Shown: piece after piece, positions 17,051 to 25,784 of the stretch | Layout of the letters: the number at the start of each line of letters is the position of its first letter | How positions within the stretch are numbered: the stretch's first letter is position 1 | Source: JADLDB01 sp040755835 | Lineage (GTDB): Bacteria > Myxococcota > Myxococcia > Myxococcales > Myxococcaceae | Direction of reading: 5' to 3' | Assembly (NCBI GenBank): GCA_040755835.1 | Contig: JBFMAB010000093.1 | Location: 1 to 64,000, forward strand | DNA: 64,000 nt | The notes under the pieces: model-generated | The model's database searches: none | Told to the model about the DNA's origin: nothing | The model's input: only the letters and a program-made list of their open reading frames with translations | Position numbers and translations under genes: made by a program

Positions 17051-18504
17051 GGCGCGTCCTCGACGCTCACCTCGTCGTCATGGGCCAACGCACCGCGCAC
17101 GAGGCACTCCGCACCCGGGCACTGCAGCACCTGCACCGGCAGCACCTCGGGCTTCCCCCCGCGGCGCACCGTCACCGTGGGCACGCCGTCCACGCGGCGC
17201 ACCGCCTTCGCGGGCACGCGCACCACGCCCGCCTGGCTCTCGCCGGCGAGGCTGACGCGCCCCAGCGTGCCGGCCGCCAGCACGCTGCCGTCCAAAGGCT
17301 CGAACCACGCCGCGAAGGTGCCGTCGCGCTCGTCGGCCGCGGGCGCGCGGCCCACCAGCGACACCGGCATGCGCCCGGCGGGCGTCACGAGCGTCCACTC
17401 GCCGTCCGGCGGCGCGCGCGAGAAGTGCGCCTCGACGCGCACCTCGCCCGTCGAGGCGATGCGCACCAGAGGTCCGGCCGACGGCTCGTGCGAAGCGCCC
17501 AGCGCCGCCAGCACCTCCACCACCACGCCGGCCACCGGGGCGCGCAGCGGCACCGCGCCGTTGCCGGCCAGCAGCCCCGGCACGTCGGCCTCCCGCAGCC
17601 CCGCGGCGAGCAACACCGCGCGCGCCGTCTGGAGGTCGGCCTTCGCCTCGGCGGCGCTCGCCTGCGCCTCGCTCACGTCCAGGGCCCGCGCGAGGCCCTC
17701 GCCGCGCAGCTTCTCGAGCTGCGCGGCCCGCGCCGTCCACGCGTCCAGCCGCGCCCGCGCACCCTCGAAGCGCCCGGCGGCGTCGAGCAGTTCGGGCATC
17801 ACCACGTCGACGACGGGCGCGCCCGCCGCCACCTCGTCGCCGGCGCGCACGCGCACCCGCGTCACGGTCGCACGCAGGGGCGGCGTCACCACCGCCGACG
17901 CACCAGGGCCGGCCAGCGCGCGCGCGGGCCCTTCCAGCACCGCCGCGCTGCCGGCCGGCTTCACCGCCACCCACGGCGAGACCTGCGGCGGCGGCACGTA
18001 GGGCACGCGCGCCTCGTCGCGCGTGCAGGCCGCAAGCGCCAGCGCGACGAGCAGCGCGGCGGCGGCTGGTGTTCGCGCGGGACCGAGCGTCAGGACGAGT
18101 CGAGGTGGCGAGGCGTCGCGTCCGCGCGGAGTCGCGTCGGGCCGCTGTGCGGCGTTCGCCGTCCGCCGAGCCGCGAGCGTCTCCGCCGCGGCGCGCTGTG
18201 CCCTTGACGACCGCGTTCCAGGGCCCTCCTGCGGAGCGAACGACGTCAGGCGAGCCACGGACATCTCCGCCGCGTCGGGCCCTGCGGGTGACGACCGTGC
18301 TCCGGCGCCCTCATGCGAGGCGAATGACGTCAGACGAGCCGCAAGCGCCTCCGTCGTAGCGGATCGCGCCGGCGAGGCCGACGTTCCCTCGCCCAGCCGC
18401 GACGCGACCGCCGTCGCTCCGCCGTCGCGTGCGCGAACGTCCGCGTCGGGGCGCGGCGACGAGCCCGCCCGGTCGTCGGGCGCGAGCCCGTGCTGCGTCT
18501 GCAT
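17047..18504 (-). CDS. Membrane fusion lipoprotein of the efflux pump, with odd N-terminal extension
   Basis: The last 325 residues are a periplasmic adaptor. The lipobox ALAAC ends at Cys160, followed by a barrel-sandwich hybrid (PLRATVTRVRVRAGDEVAAG, PLRAPVAGVVVEVLAALG), an alpha-hairpin (about 255-310) and a beta-barrel. This adaptor links the RND pump to the TolC-like channel. The only well-supported start is the ATG at 18504 (AGGGAGAGGGA upstream), giving 485 residues. That places about 135 residues of low-complexity sequence, including 28-residue repeats, before the signal peptide. I find no ATG, GTG or TTG nearer to the hydrophobic stretch in this frame. Either the repeats were inserted into the 5' end, or export works despite them. 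Confidence 0.8.
   Translation of the reverse strand: MQTQHGLAPDDRAGSSPRPDADVRARDGGATAVASRLGEGTSASPARSATTEALAARLTSFASHEGAGARSSPAGPDAAEMSVARLTSFAPQEGPGTRSSRAQRAAAETLAARRTANAAQRPDATPRGRDASPPRLVLTLGPARTPAAAALLVALALAACTRDEARVPYVPPPQVSPWVAVKPAGSAAVLEGPARALAGPGASAVVTPPLRATVTRVRVRAGDEVAAGAPVVDVVMPELLDAAGRFEGARARLDAWTARAAQLEKLRGEGLARALDVSEAQASAAEAKADLQTARAVLLAAGLREADVPGLLAGNGAVPLRAPVAGVVVEVLAALGASHEPSAGPLVRIASTGEVRVEAHFSRAPPDGEWTLVTPAGRMPVSLVGRAPAADERDGTFAAWFEPLDGSVLAAGTLGRVSLAGESQAGVVRVPAKAVRRVDGVPTVTVRRGGKPEVLPVQVLQCPGAECLVRGALAHDDEVSVEDAP
18173..18340. repeat. Two in-frame 84-bp tandem repeats plus flanking partial units
   Basis: CGAGCC recurs at 18167-18172, 18251-18256 and 18335-18340, and TGACGACCG at 18205 and 18289, giving an exact 84-bp period. 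In the minus frame each unit encodes 28 residues beginning ARLTSFA. The units lie in the 5' part of the membrane-fusion gene, ahead of the signal-peptide coding sequence. Confidence 0.8.
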
Positions 18505-18563
18505 GCCGTCCCTCTCCCTTCCTGGTCCGGGCGCGCGGGCGCCGTCTGTCGTCATCGCGCGCG

Positions 18564-19760
18564 TCACGGCGCCGCTCCTCGCACGAGGTCGTCCATCACC
18601 TCGCGGGCGCGGGCGCGGGCCGCCAGCAGCGCGGCCTCGGCGCGAATCGCCTCGACGCGAGCCGAGACGGCCAGGCGCCGCACCAGCAACAGATCCTGCA
18701 GCGTGCACTCGCCGCCGAGGAAGCGCTTGATCTGCATCGACGCCGCCTCGAGCGCCGCCGGCAGCTGCTGGTCGTGCACCACCGCGTACACCTCGGCGGT
18801 GTGCTCGAGCTCGTGGCGGAGCAGCTCGAGCTCGATGCGCGCGCCCGCGCGCACCTTCGCCAGCTCGCCTTCCAGCAGCTGCGCCTGCGCCTCGTGCGCG
18901 ACGCGATCGCGCTTGCCGACGTCGAAGACGGGCAGCGTCACGCCCAGCGACACGTTGGCGAACCACTGGTCGGGCGCCTCGTGGCCGCCCTGCAGCTGCA
19001 CCTGCAGGCCCGTGCCGTACTGCGAGTCCACCTCCACCGCCCGCGAGCGCTCTCCCAGCACCTGCGCCTCGAGCAGCTTCACGGCAGGTACCGCCCCGGC
19101 GCTCACGGGCTCCGGCGCGCTGCGCGCGTCGAAGGACGGCGCCGGGCCTTCCACCGTCGCGATTCCGTCGAGCCCCAGCAGCACCGCCAGCCGCCCGCCC
19201 GCCTCGATGGCCTGGCCTTCGAGATCCAGGTGCAGCGCCCTCGCCTCCGCGGCGAACGCCTTCGCCTGCGCGAGGTCCACCTTCGTCAGCCCGTCCGACG
19301 CGACGGCACGCTGAATCCGGTACACCAGCTCGCGCGCCGCGGCCTCGTCCTCCAGCACCGCGCGCGACGCCTCCGTGAGCGCCCAGGTGTCGAGCCACGC
19401 CTTCGCGACGGCGATGCGCAGGTCCCTCCGGCGCACGCGCAGGTCCGCCCGGGCCGCGTCGAGATCGCGCGAGGCCGTCTCGCGCCGCGCCCCCGCCCAG
19501 CCGGCCAGGTTGAACTGCTGCTGCAGCGTGACCTGCCCCTCGGGGCCCACCGCGCCCGCCTCGGTCCGCAGGCCGGGCTGCGCGGAGACGGTGGGGTTGG
19601 CCGTCATGCTGGTGAGCCCGCCGATCGCGCCCTGCCGGGTGGCGATGGCGCGCGTCGCCGCGGACACCTCGGGCGCCTGGTCGGCGCGCCTGAGCGCTGC
19701 GTCGAAGGTCAGCGGGGTCGCGGCGACCACCGCGGTGAGGAGACCGAACACGCGCGGCAC
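18564..19760 (-). CDS. TolC-family outer-membrane efflux channel
   Basis: The 398-residue product (GTG start at 19760) has a short N-terminal hydrophobic signal (MPRVFGLLTAVVAATPLTF) and then the TolC/CzcC pattern LTFDAALRRADQAPEV. The body is alternating long amphipathic helices with a beta-strand segment (GLQVQLQGGHEAPDQWFANVS-like, then LGVTLPVFDVGKRDR) repeated in two halves. Such trimers form the outer-membrane exit duct for RND pumps. It is first in the minus-strand efflux operon, 59 nt before the membrane-fusion gene, and sits directly downstream of the putative operator. Confidence 0.88.
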   Translation of the reverse strand: MPRVFGLLTAVVAATPLTFDAALRRADQAPEVSAATRAIATRQGAIGGLTSMTANPTVSAQPGLRTEAGAVGPEGQVTLQQQFNLAGWAGARRETASRDLDAARADLRVRRRDLRIAVAKAWLDTWALTEASRAVLEDEAAARELVYRIQRAVASDGLTKVDLAQAKAFAAEARALHLDLEGQAIEAGGRLAVLLGLDGIATVEGPAPSFDARSAPEPVSAGAVPAVKLLEAQVLGERSRAVEVDSQYGTGLQVQLQGGHEAPDQWFANVSLGVTLPVFDVGKRDRVAHEAQAQLLEGELAKVRAGARIELELLRHELEHTAEVYAVVHDQQLPAALEAASMQIKRFLGGECTLQDLLLVRRLAVSARVEAIRAEAALLAARARAREVMDDLVRGAAP

Positions 19761-19780
19761 CGTACGGGCAAGCCGCCGCC

Positions 19781-19816
19781 GTCGCTTGAGAGGTCGCTGA
19801 GAGAATTCTCAGCGAC
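19781..19816. promoter_or_regulatory. Three-half-site operator candidate upstream of the efflux operon
   Basis: GTCGCTTGAGA (from 19781) is followed by GTCGCTGAGA (from 19793), a GAAT spacer and the exact inverse TCTCAGCGAC (ending 19816). So there is a perfect 10-bp inverted repeat plus a direct third copy, 21-56 bp upstream of the TolC-like start. There is no T-run, so it is unlikely to be a terminator. It is a good candidate binding site for the operon's OmpR-type regulator. Confidence 0.65.
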
Positions 19817-19831
19817 GTCCGAACGGGCGGG

Positions 19832-20734
19832 TCACCGTTCGAAGACGAGCGGCAGCGTCACGCGCGAGCTTTCGCGCTGCTTCGGGAAGCGCCAGCTCCG
19901 CACGTGGGCCGCGACGCGCCGGACGACGCGCCGGCGCTCCGCCTCGCGCTCGGCCGGGGCGCGCGTGGTGTCCGACAGCACGCGCACCGGCCCGACGCGA
20001 CCGGCCGCCGTCACGCCGAAGCCCAGGCTGAGCAAACCGGCCAGCGGTGGACCTCCGGCCAGCGCCTCGCCGAGGAGCTCCGACAGCCCGTCGATGGCGC
20101 GCCCCAGCGCGGCCGTGGGCAGCGGACCTTCGATGAAGGGCCGGGGCTGCACGAACCAGCCGTGCACGACGACGCGGCCCTGCCGTGGATCCCTCGAGCC
20201 GTCCACCCGGCGCACCGCGTGCGGCAGCCGGGGATCGAACGCGAGGAGGCGGTTGAAGCGCGGCTCGATGGCGTCGAACAGCTCGCCCTCCTCCAGCGCC
20301 CGCGTGGAGGTGAAGTCGCGCCAGAAGTCGAGGGCCTCGTCGGTGAGGATGAGCGTCTCGCCGCCGCGGAAGGTTCGCCGCGCCCAGTCGGTCAGGGAGA
20401 AGACGAAGGCCACCGGGCCGTGCGGGAGATCGCCGTGCAGTCGCTGCTCGCAGCCGTCGACGTACACGCTGAGCCACGGCGGCGACACGTCGTGACAGCC
20501 CAACGTGCGCCGGCCCCACCACACCAGCCGCTGGTGGAACGCCTCGTACAGCGGCCTGGGGAAGTACCGCCACGCCGGCGTCCGCAGCACGGTGTACTGG
20601 CCGTCGACGTGCCAGGGATCCCACACGAAGCGATCCTCGGTGGCGCGGCGCGGATCACCGAAGCGCGCGTCGAAGTGCGCACGCAGCGCGCGGGCTTCCT
20701 TCGCGAAGCCGTCGACGACGGTGAGCCGGCGCAC
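19832..20734 (-). CDS. 2OG-Fe(II) oxygenase (prolyl-hydroxylase type) fused to TonB-like C-terminal domain
   Basis: The 300-residue product has a P4Hc/SM-20-like jelly roll: iron ligands H100 and D102 (RLHGDLPHG), the RGGETLIL turn, distal iron ligand H172 (PRLPHAVRR) and the 2-oxoglutarate arginine near R187 (GRVVVHGWF). Residues about 225-300 (GFGVTAAGRVGPVRVL, then AAHVRSWRFP and VTLPLVF) match the TonB/AgmX-type C-terminal domain pattern. No signal peptide or TM segment is visible. The GTG at 20734 follows the MopE-repeat gene stop by 11 nt, so the two are probably co-transcribed. Whether the oxygenase modifies that lipoprotein is inference. Confidence 0.72.
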   Translation of the reverse strand: MRRLTVVDGFAKEARALRAHFDARFGDPRRATEDRFVWDPWHVDGQYTVLRTPAWRYFPRPLYEAFHQRLVWWGRRTLGCHDVSPPWLSVYVDGCEQRLHGDLPHGPVAFVFSLTDWARRTFRGGETLILTDEALDFWRDFTSTRALEEGELFDAIEPRFNRLLAFDPRLPHAVRRVDGSRDPRQGRVVVHGWFVQPRPFIEGPLPTAALGRAIDGLSELLGEALAGGPPLAGLLSLGFGVTAAGRVGPVRVLSDTTRAPAEREAERRRVVRRVAAHVRSWRFPKQRESSRVTLPLVFER

Positions 20735-20745
20735 GTCCTTCGGTC

Positions 20746-23700
20746 TCAGTTGCAGGTCAGCGTGCTGGCGTAGCTGCCCGAAGGCGAGCTGCCGGAACCG
20801 GAGTAATAGACGCGCCCGAAGGCCGCGTTCGCCGTGAAGCCGCCCTTGTCACCCGGGCGGCAGGCTGCGTCGCCGCAGGCACCGAAGGTGGGCGACACCT
20901 CGACCGCCGAGCCCAGCGGCACGCGCGCGCCGGAGAGGTCCGTCATGCGGAACATGACCTGCCTCTTGAAGGCGGACGGCTCCTCGGCCGGCGTCAGGTA
21001 GCGCAACGCCGTCATCCAGATGCGGCTGGCGGTGACGCTGACGCGCGGCCGCGCGATGGAGTCGGCGCCGTTCTGGGTGGCGTAGGCCAGGTAGGCGTAG
21101 TGCCAGGTGGGATCGTTGGTGAGCCAGTAGTTCAGGTCCGCGTCGGGGCTGCCCGGGTCCTTCGTCACGTAGGCCACGAAGAACTGGTCCGCGCCAGCGC
21201 CGTCCTTGAAGTACCCCACGTCGGGCTCTGCCAGCGTGCGGGGGGACGACACCGAGTACACCGGGGTGTCCGCGCTCTTGCCCGTCCCGTCCTCCTTGAC
21301 CTGGAAGAAGGACACCGTGGTGGCGCTCGGTCGGTAGGCGACGCCCAGCGTGCGCAGCGTGGCGGCCGCCGGACACGTCTGGCTCGACACCCAGTCCTGG
21401 TGCGTCGAGTCCGCGCCGAGGCCCGGCAACACCGCGGCGTTGGCCACGACCGTCACCGGCGTCAGCGTGGTGCTGGCGCAGCCGGGCGCGCGCAGCTCCC
21501 AGGTGCCCGAGATGTTGCACGGCTCGACCTGCGCCAGGCGCACGCCCACCGTGTCCTCGCGCCACACGAGCGTCACGCGCTTGCCGTTGCCGCGCACCAG
21601 GCGCAGCGAGTCCAGCGTGTGGCAGCCGGTGCCGCTGCAGCCCGACGGCAGCTTGAACTGCGTGTAGCGGTAGGTGCGCGGGGTGCCCATCGCGTCGACG
21701 TAGTAGATGTCGATCTCCGCCTTGTTGTAGTCCCAGATGCCGGCGATGACGTAGCCGTCGCCCGCCTGCGCGAGATCGACGTCGGCGTAGGTCAGCGACG
21801 TGACGGTGGTGACGCCGCCGTTGGGCGCCCCCGTCGTGGTGAGCGGCTGGAAGCTGATGCCGCTGGCGCCGACGGACATCGCGAGGCCGCCGCCCGCGCG
21901 CGCGTCGGTGCCGGCGCCGTTGACGCCGCCCGCGCAGCTCGCCGACGAGTAGTAGTACGGCGCCACCTCGAGATCCTGCCACGCGGTGGTGGTGACGTCG
22001 GTGGTGCTGGTGATGACCGGCTCGTCGACGACGCCGTCGCAGTCGTTGTCCAACCCGTCGCACGCCGCCGCGGTGGGGCTTCCGGGCGTGGCGCTGCACT
22101 GCGTGCCCGTCTGCGCCGCGTTGCACTGGATGGTGCCGGTCGCGAGGCACACGCCGAGGCCCGCGGTGCAGCTGGTGCCGAGGCCGGAGAACGTCTCGTC
22201 CGTCTGGCCGTTGCAGTCATCGTCCAGCGCGTTGCACCTCTCGGCCGACGGGGCGACGTTGCGCACGCAGGTGACGGTGCCCGACGTGCAGGTCAGCGTG
22301 CCGGCCGCGCACACACCCGACTGGCCGGTGCTGCAGGCCGCACCGCCGCCGGGGTTGCCTTCGTCCACCTGGCCGTTGCAGTTGTCGTCGACGTTGTTGC
22401 AGCTCTCGGCCGCGCCCGGCTTGATGGCCGGGTTCATGTCGTTGCAGTCGGAGTTGTTGGTGACGCGCCCGGACACCGGCCCGCACGACGACACGGCCGC
22501 GGAGCCCTGCGCGCCGTAGCCGTCCACGTCGGCGTCGACGTAGTAGCTCTGCGTGGGCAGGCCTTCGTCGATGCCGCCGGCACAGTTGTCGTCCACGCCG
22601 TTGCACACCTCGGTGGCGCCGGGCTTGATGGCGCCGTTGGTGTCGTTGCAGTCGGTGTTGTTCGTCACCTTGCCCGCGACCGGGGCGCACGCCGACTGCG
22701 CCATCGAGCCCGCGGCGCCGAAGCCGTCCGCGTCCACGTCCGGGTAGTAGTTGAGGAACGTGAGGCCCTCGTCGACCCCGCCCGCGCAGTTGTCGTCGAC
22801 GCCGTTGCATACCTCGGTCGCCCCGGGCTTGATGGCCGCGTTCGAGTCGTTGCAGTCGGTGTTGTTCGTCACCTTGCCGGCCACCGCGCTGCACGAGGCC
22901 TGCGGCGACGCGCCCGCGGCGCCGAAGCCGTCCCCGTCCACGTCCGGGTAGTAGTTCTGCGTGGCGACGCCGTTGTCGACGAGGCTGTCGCAGTTGTCGT
23001 CGATGCCGTTGCACAGCTCCGGCGCGCCCGGGTGCGTGGAGGCCGCCGAGTCGTTGCAGTCGGTGGCGTTCGCCACCCGGCCCGCCGGCTGGCTGCAGGC
23101 GCTCACCGCCGCGCCGGCGCCGTAGCCGTCACCGTCCCCGTCGAGGTACCAGTTGGAGAACGTCAGCCCGTTGTCGACCGCGCCGTTGCAGTCGTCGTCG
23201 AGGCCGTTGCAGACCTCCGTCGCGCCGGGCTTCACGGACGAGCGCGTGTCGTCGCAGTCCTGGTTGTTGGTGACGCGCCCGGCGATGGGCTGGCACGAGC
23301 TCTGCGCGGTCGCGCCGGCCTGCCCGTAGCCGTCGCCGTCGGCGTCCGGGTAGTAGTTGGAGAAGGACAGGCCGTCGTCCGCCTGGCCGTCGCAGTCGTC
23401 GTCGACGCCGTTGCACGTCTCCGGCGCGCCCGGCTTGATGGCCGGGCTCATGTCGTTGCAGTCGGTGTTGTTGGTGACGCGCCCGGCGATGGGCGCGCAG
23501 GCCGACTGGGGCGCGCCCGCGCCGAAGCCGTCACCGTCGCCGTCGGCGTAGTACGCCGTGAAGGTGAGGCCGTCGTCGATGGTGCCGTTGCAGTTGTCGT
23601 CGACGCCGTTGCACGTCTCGGGCGCGCCCGGCTTCACGCTGGGGCTCGAGTCGTTGCAGTCCTGGTCGTTGGTCACCTTGCCGGCGATGGGCGTGCACGC

Positions 23701-24654
23701 GGACTGCGGCGTGGACAGGGGATTGCCGAAGCCGTCGCCGTCCGCGTCCACGTAGTACGTGGCGAAGGTGAGGCCCTCGTCCACCTGGCCGTCGCAGTTG
23801 TCGTCCTGCGCGTTACAGAGCTCCGGCGCGCCGGGCTTCACGCCAGGGCTCGCGTCGTTGCAGTCCGAGTTGTTCGTCACCTTGCCCGGCACGGGCGCGC
23901 AGGAGGACTCGGCCCCCGCGGTGGCGCTGCCGAAGCCGTCGCCGTCCGCGTCCGGGTAGTACGACGAGAAGGCGATGCCGTTGTCCACCTGCCCGTCGCA
24001 GTTGTCGTCCACCTTGTTGCAGAGCTCGGTGACGCCGGGCTTGATGGTCGGGTTCGCGTCGTCGCAGTCGCCGAGGTTGGGCACGCGGCCCATCACCGAC
24101 GAGAGGCACGAGTTGACGGGCATGCTCATCGGGTCGCCGAAGCCGTCGCCGTCCGCGTCGACGAAGAAGTCCTGGAACGGGAGCCCGTTGTCGGGCGTGC
24201 CGTCGCAGTCGTCGTCGACGCCGTTGCACACCTCGGCCTCGCCGGGGCGCACCTTCGGGTTGGTGTCGTCGCAGTCGCCGGACTGCGCGACGCTGCCCTG
24301 CGGCGGCGCCTTGCAGCCTTCGCCCGTCTTCGTCGAGCCGACGCCGTCGCCGTCGCCGTCCGCGTAGTACGAGATGACGGCGAGGCCCTCGTCCGCCTGG
24401 CCGTCGCAGCTGTCGTCCTTGCCGTTGCAGAATTCTCGCGCGCCCGGGTACGCCATCGGGTCGACGTCGTCGCAGTCGACGCTCGCTTCGTTCTGGCAGT
24501 CGCCGGTGCCGTTGAAGCCGTCGCCGTCGTTGTCGAAGCAGGTGACGGGCGGCAGCGGGGGCCCGCCGTCTTCCACGGGCTTGATCTTCGAGCTTCCGCC
24601 GCACGCCGCGAGCGTGAGGCACAGCGTGCACGGCACCAGCAAACGGCGGATCAT
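20746..24654 (-). CDS. Large lipoprotein with 13 MopE-type metal-binding repeats
   Basis: The 1302-residue product starts MIRRLLVPCTLCLTLAAC, a lipobox with Cys18. Residues about 40-800 hold 13 Asp/Cys-rich units of the form CNGxDDNCDGxxDEG. Most are followed by YYxDADGDGFG and then DCNDxxPxxKPGAPE. This is the putative metal-binding MopE motif family (named after a copper-repressed Methylococcus protein), and the DxDGDG loops also suggest Ca2+ binding. The last 420 residues form a beta-rich, possibly propeller-like domain with several Cys. It is a surface-exposed lipoprotein by prediction. The oxygenase gene follows on the same strand. Confidence 0.85.
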   Translation of the reverse strand: MIRRLLVPCTLCLTLAACGGSSKIKPVEDGGPPLPPVTCFDNDGDGFNGTGDCQNEASVDCDDVDPMAYPGAREFCNGKDDSCDGQADEGLAVISYYADGDGDGVGSTKTGEGCKAPPQGSVAQSGDCDDTNPKVRPGEAEVCNGVDDDCDGTPDNGLPFQDFFVDADGDGFGDPMSMPVNSCLSSVMGRVPNLGDCDDANPTIKPGVTELCNKVDDNCDGQVDNGIAFSSYYPDADGDGFGSATAGAESSCAPVPGKVTNNSDCNDASPGVKPGAPELCNAQDDNCDGQVDEGLTFATYYVDADGDGFGNPLSTPQSACTPIAGKVTNDQDCNDSSPSVKPGAPETCNGVDDNCNGTIDDGLTFTAYYADGDGDGFGAGAPQSACAPIAGRVTNNTDCNDMSPAIKPGAPETCNGVDDDCDGQADDGLSFSNYYPDADGDGYGQAGATAQSSCQPIAGRVTNNQDCDDTRSSVKPGATEVCNGLDDDCNGAVDNGLTFSNWYLDGDGDGYGAGAAVSACSQPAGRVANATDCNDSAASTHPGAPELCNGIDDNCDSLVDNGVATQNYYPDVDGDGFGAAGASPQASCSAVAGKVTNNTDCNDSNAAIKPGATEVCNGVDDNCAGGVDEGLTFLNYYPDVDADGFGAAGSMAQSACAPVAGKVTNNTDCNDTNGAIKPGATEVCNGVDDNCAGGIDEGLPTQSYYVDADVDGYGAQGSAAVSSCGPVSGRVTNNSDCNDMNPAIKPGAAESCNNVDDNCNGQVDEGNPGGGAACSTGQSGVCAAGTLTCTSGTVTCVRNVAPSAERCNALDDDCNGQTDETFSGLGTSCTAGLGVCLATGTIQCNAAQTGTQCSATPGSPTAAACDGLDNDCDGVVDEPVITSTTDVTTTAWQDLEVAPYYYSSASCAGGVNGAGTDARAGGGLAMSVGASGISFQPLTTTGAPNGGVTTVTSLTYADVDLAQAGDGYVIAGIWDYNKAEIDIYYVDAMGTPRTYRYTQFKLPSGCSGTGCHTLDSLRLVRGNGKRVTLVWREDTVGVRLAQVEPCNISGTWELRAPGCASTTLTPVTVVANAAVLPGLGADSTHQDWVSSQTCPAAATLRTLGVAYRPSATTVSFFQVKEDGTGKSADTPVYSVSSPRTLAEPDVGYFKDGAGADQFFVAYVTKDPGSPDADLNYWLTNDPTWHYAYLAYATQNGADSIARPRVSVTASRIWMTALRYLTPAEEPSAFKRQVMFRMTDLSGARVPLGSAVEVSPTFGACGDAACRPGDKGGFTANAAFGRVYYSGSGSSPSGSYASTLTCN

Positions 24655-24778
24655 CTTCAGACGCGCTCCCCACCGGCTTCCGGTTCGCCGGCGCTCGACG
24701 CGACCGGCCTTAACTCAGGCCGACGCCTGTAGGCAAACCGGCGACCCGGGGGTACGGTGTTTCGGGAGACAGTCGGCC

Positions 24779-25345
24779 ATGCCTCCGGATCCACAGGTGC
24801 TTTTCGTCGAGAACCACGACTCGTTTTCGTGGAACGTGATCGATTGCCTGCCGGTGAGGCGCGAGCGGGTATGCGTGGTGTCGGCGGATGCGGCGGCGGA
24901 TCGGCTGGAGGGCGCCGACGTGTTGGTCATCGGCCCCGGTCCGACGGATCCGACGCGCGCCGGGTTGCTCGAGCTGGCGCAGCGCGCAGCCGCGCGGAGG
25001 CTGCCGACGCTGGGCATCTGCCTCGGTCACCAGGCGCTGGGCCTGGCGTGGGGCGCGCGGCTGGTGCGCTCGACGCCGGCGCACGGGAAGGTGGGCCGCG
25101 TGCACTTTGGACCGAGCCGCCGTTTTCCAGGCATCGAGGGGACGCTCGAGGCGATGCGCTACCACTCGCTGTCACTTGTGGACGTGGCGGCGCCGCTGGA
25201 GGTGGTGGCGCGGCTGGAGGACGGCACGGTGATGGCGGTGGAGCACCGCGAGCTGCCGATGGCGGGCGTGCAGTTCCACCCCGACTCGCACGCGACGCCG
25301 CGCGGGCGGGAATTGGTGGCCGCATTCTTCCGGAGCCTCGGGTGA
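24779..25345 (+). CDS. pabA: Aminodeoxychorismate synthase glutamine amidotransferase subunit
   Basis: From the ATG at 24779 (GGGAG upstream) the 188-residue product is a class I amidotransferase: LFVENHDSFSWNVIDCL, VIGPGPTDP (oxyanion region) and GICLGHQALG with nucleophile Cys81. The catalytic His167 is in VQFHPDS. The usual His-Pro-Glu is His-Pro-Asp here, a conservative but uncommon change at the third catalytic residue. It supplies ammonia from glutamine for chorismate amination. The pabB-type gene downstream, not trpE, marks it as PabA. The two are separated by 439 bp of repeat DNA, unlike the usual tight coupling. Confidence 0.82.
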   Translation: MPPDPQVLFVENHDSFSWNVIDCLPVRRERVCVVSADAAADRLEGADVLVIGPGPTDPTRAGLLELAQRAAARRLPTLGICLGHQALGLAWGARLVRSTPAHGKVGRVHFGPSRRFPGIEGTLEAMRYHSLSLVDVAAPLEVVARLEDGTVMAVEHRELPMAGVQFHPDSHATPRGRELVAAFFRSLG

Positions 25346-25784
25346 GCGGCCGTCGACGTGCGCGCTCGTGCGCCCGTGTACGGGAGGACGGCCTGCGCGT
25401 CGCCGCGCCTTCGCGCCGAGCCGCTCCGGGGGCGAGCGCGGTGACGGCGTCGAGGCTCGGCCGCGTTGCCGGGCCGGCCGATGACGGCGCACGCGCCCCG
25501 GGTTGGACGCCTTTCGCGTTCGGAGGAGCCTCGCGCTCCAGCGGGCCACACCCGGCGGCTCGGGGTACCTTGGTGGCCGCTGTGGACGCTGGCGCGGTCC
25601 GAGCTCGGCGTCCAGTGCGCTCGGAGGACGCTGCCGCTCCAGCAGGCGGCGCCCGGGGGCTCGAGCCAACGTCGCGGGCGCCGGCGCGGGCGGACGAGCG
25701 CTCCGAGTTCGACGTCAGGGGCGCTCGGAGGGCGCCCGCGCTCCAGGAGGTCGCGCCCTTCGAGTCGCGTCGCCGAGGTGGCCG
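25346..25784. repeat. Repeat-filled gap between pabA and pabB
   Basis: Three imperfect units of about 100 bp start with CGGAGG at 25521, 25622 and 25726. Each continues with a GCTCCAG core and a GCGCCC/GCTCGAG-like tail. The segment has open frames, but they encode low-complexity Arg/Ala/Gly and vary between units, so I read it as non-coding. The last unit ends just before the pabB ribosome-binding site (GAGGTG). Confidence 0.6.

Noticed and set aside
11564..18001. Plus-strand open frame of more than 2100 codons opposite the efflux operon
   Set aside because: His/Arg-rich repeats of this type arise opposite high-GC genes; the minus strand encodes the recognised kinase, regulator, RND pump and fusion protein.
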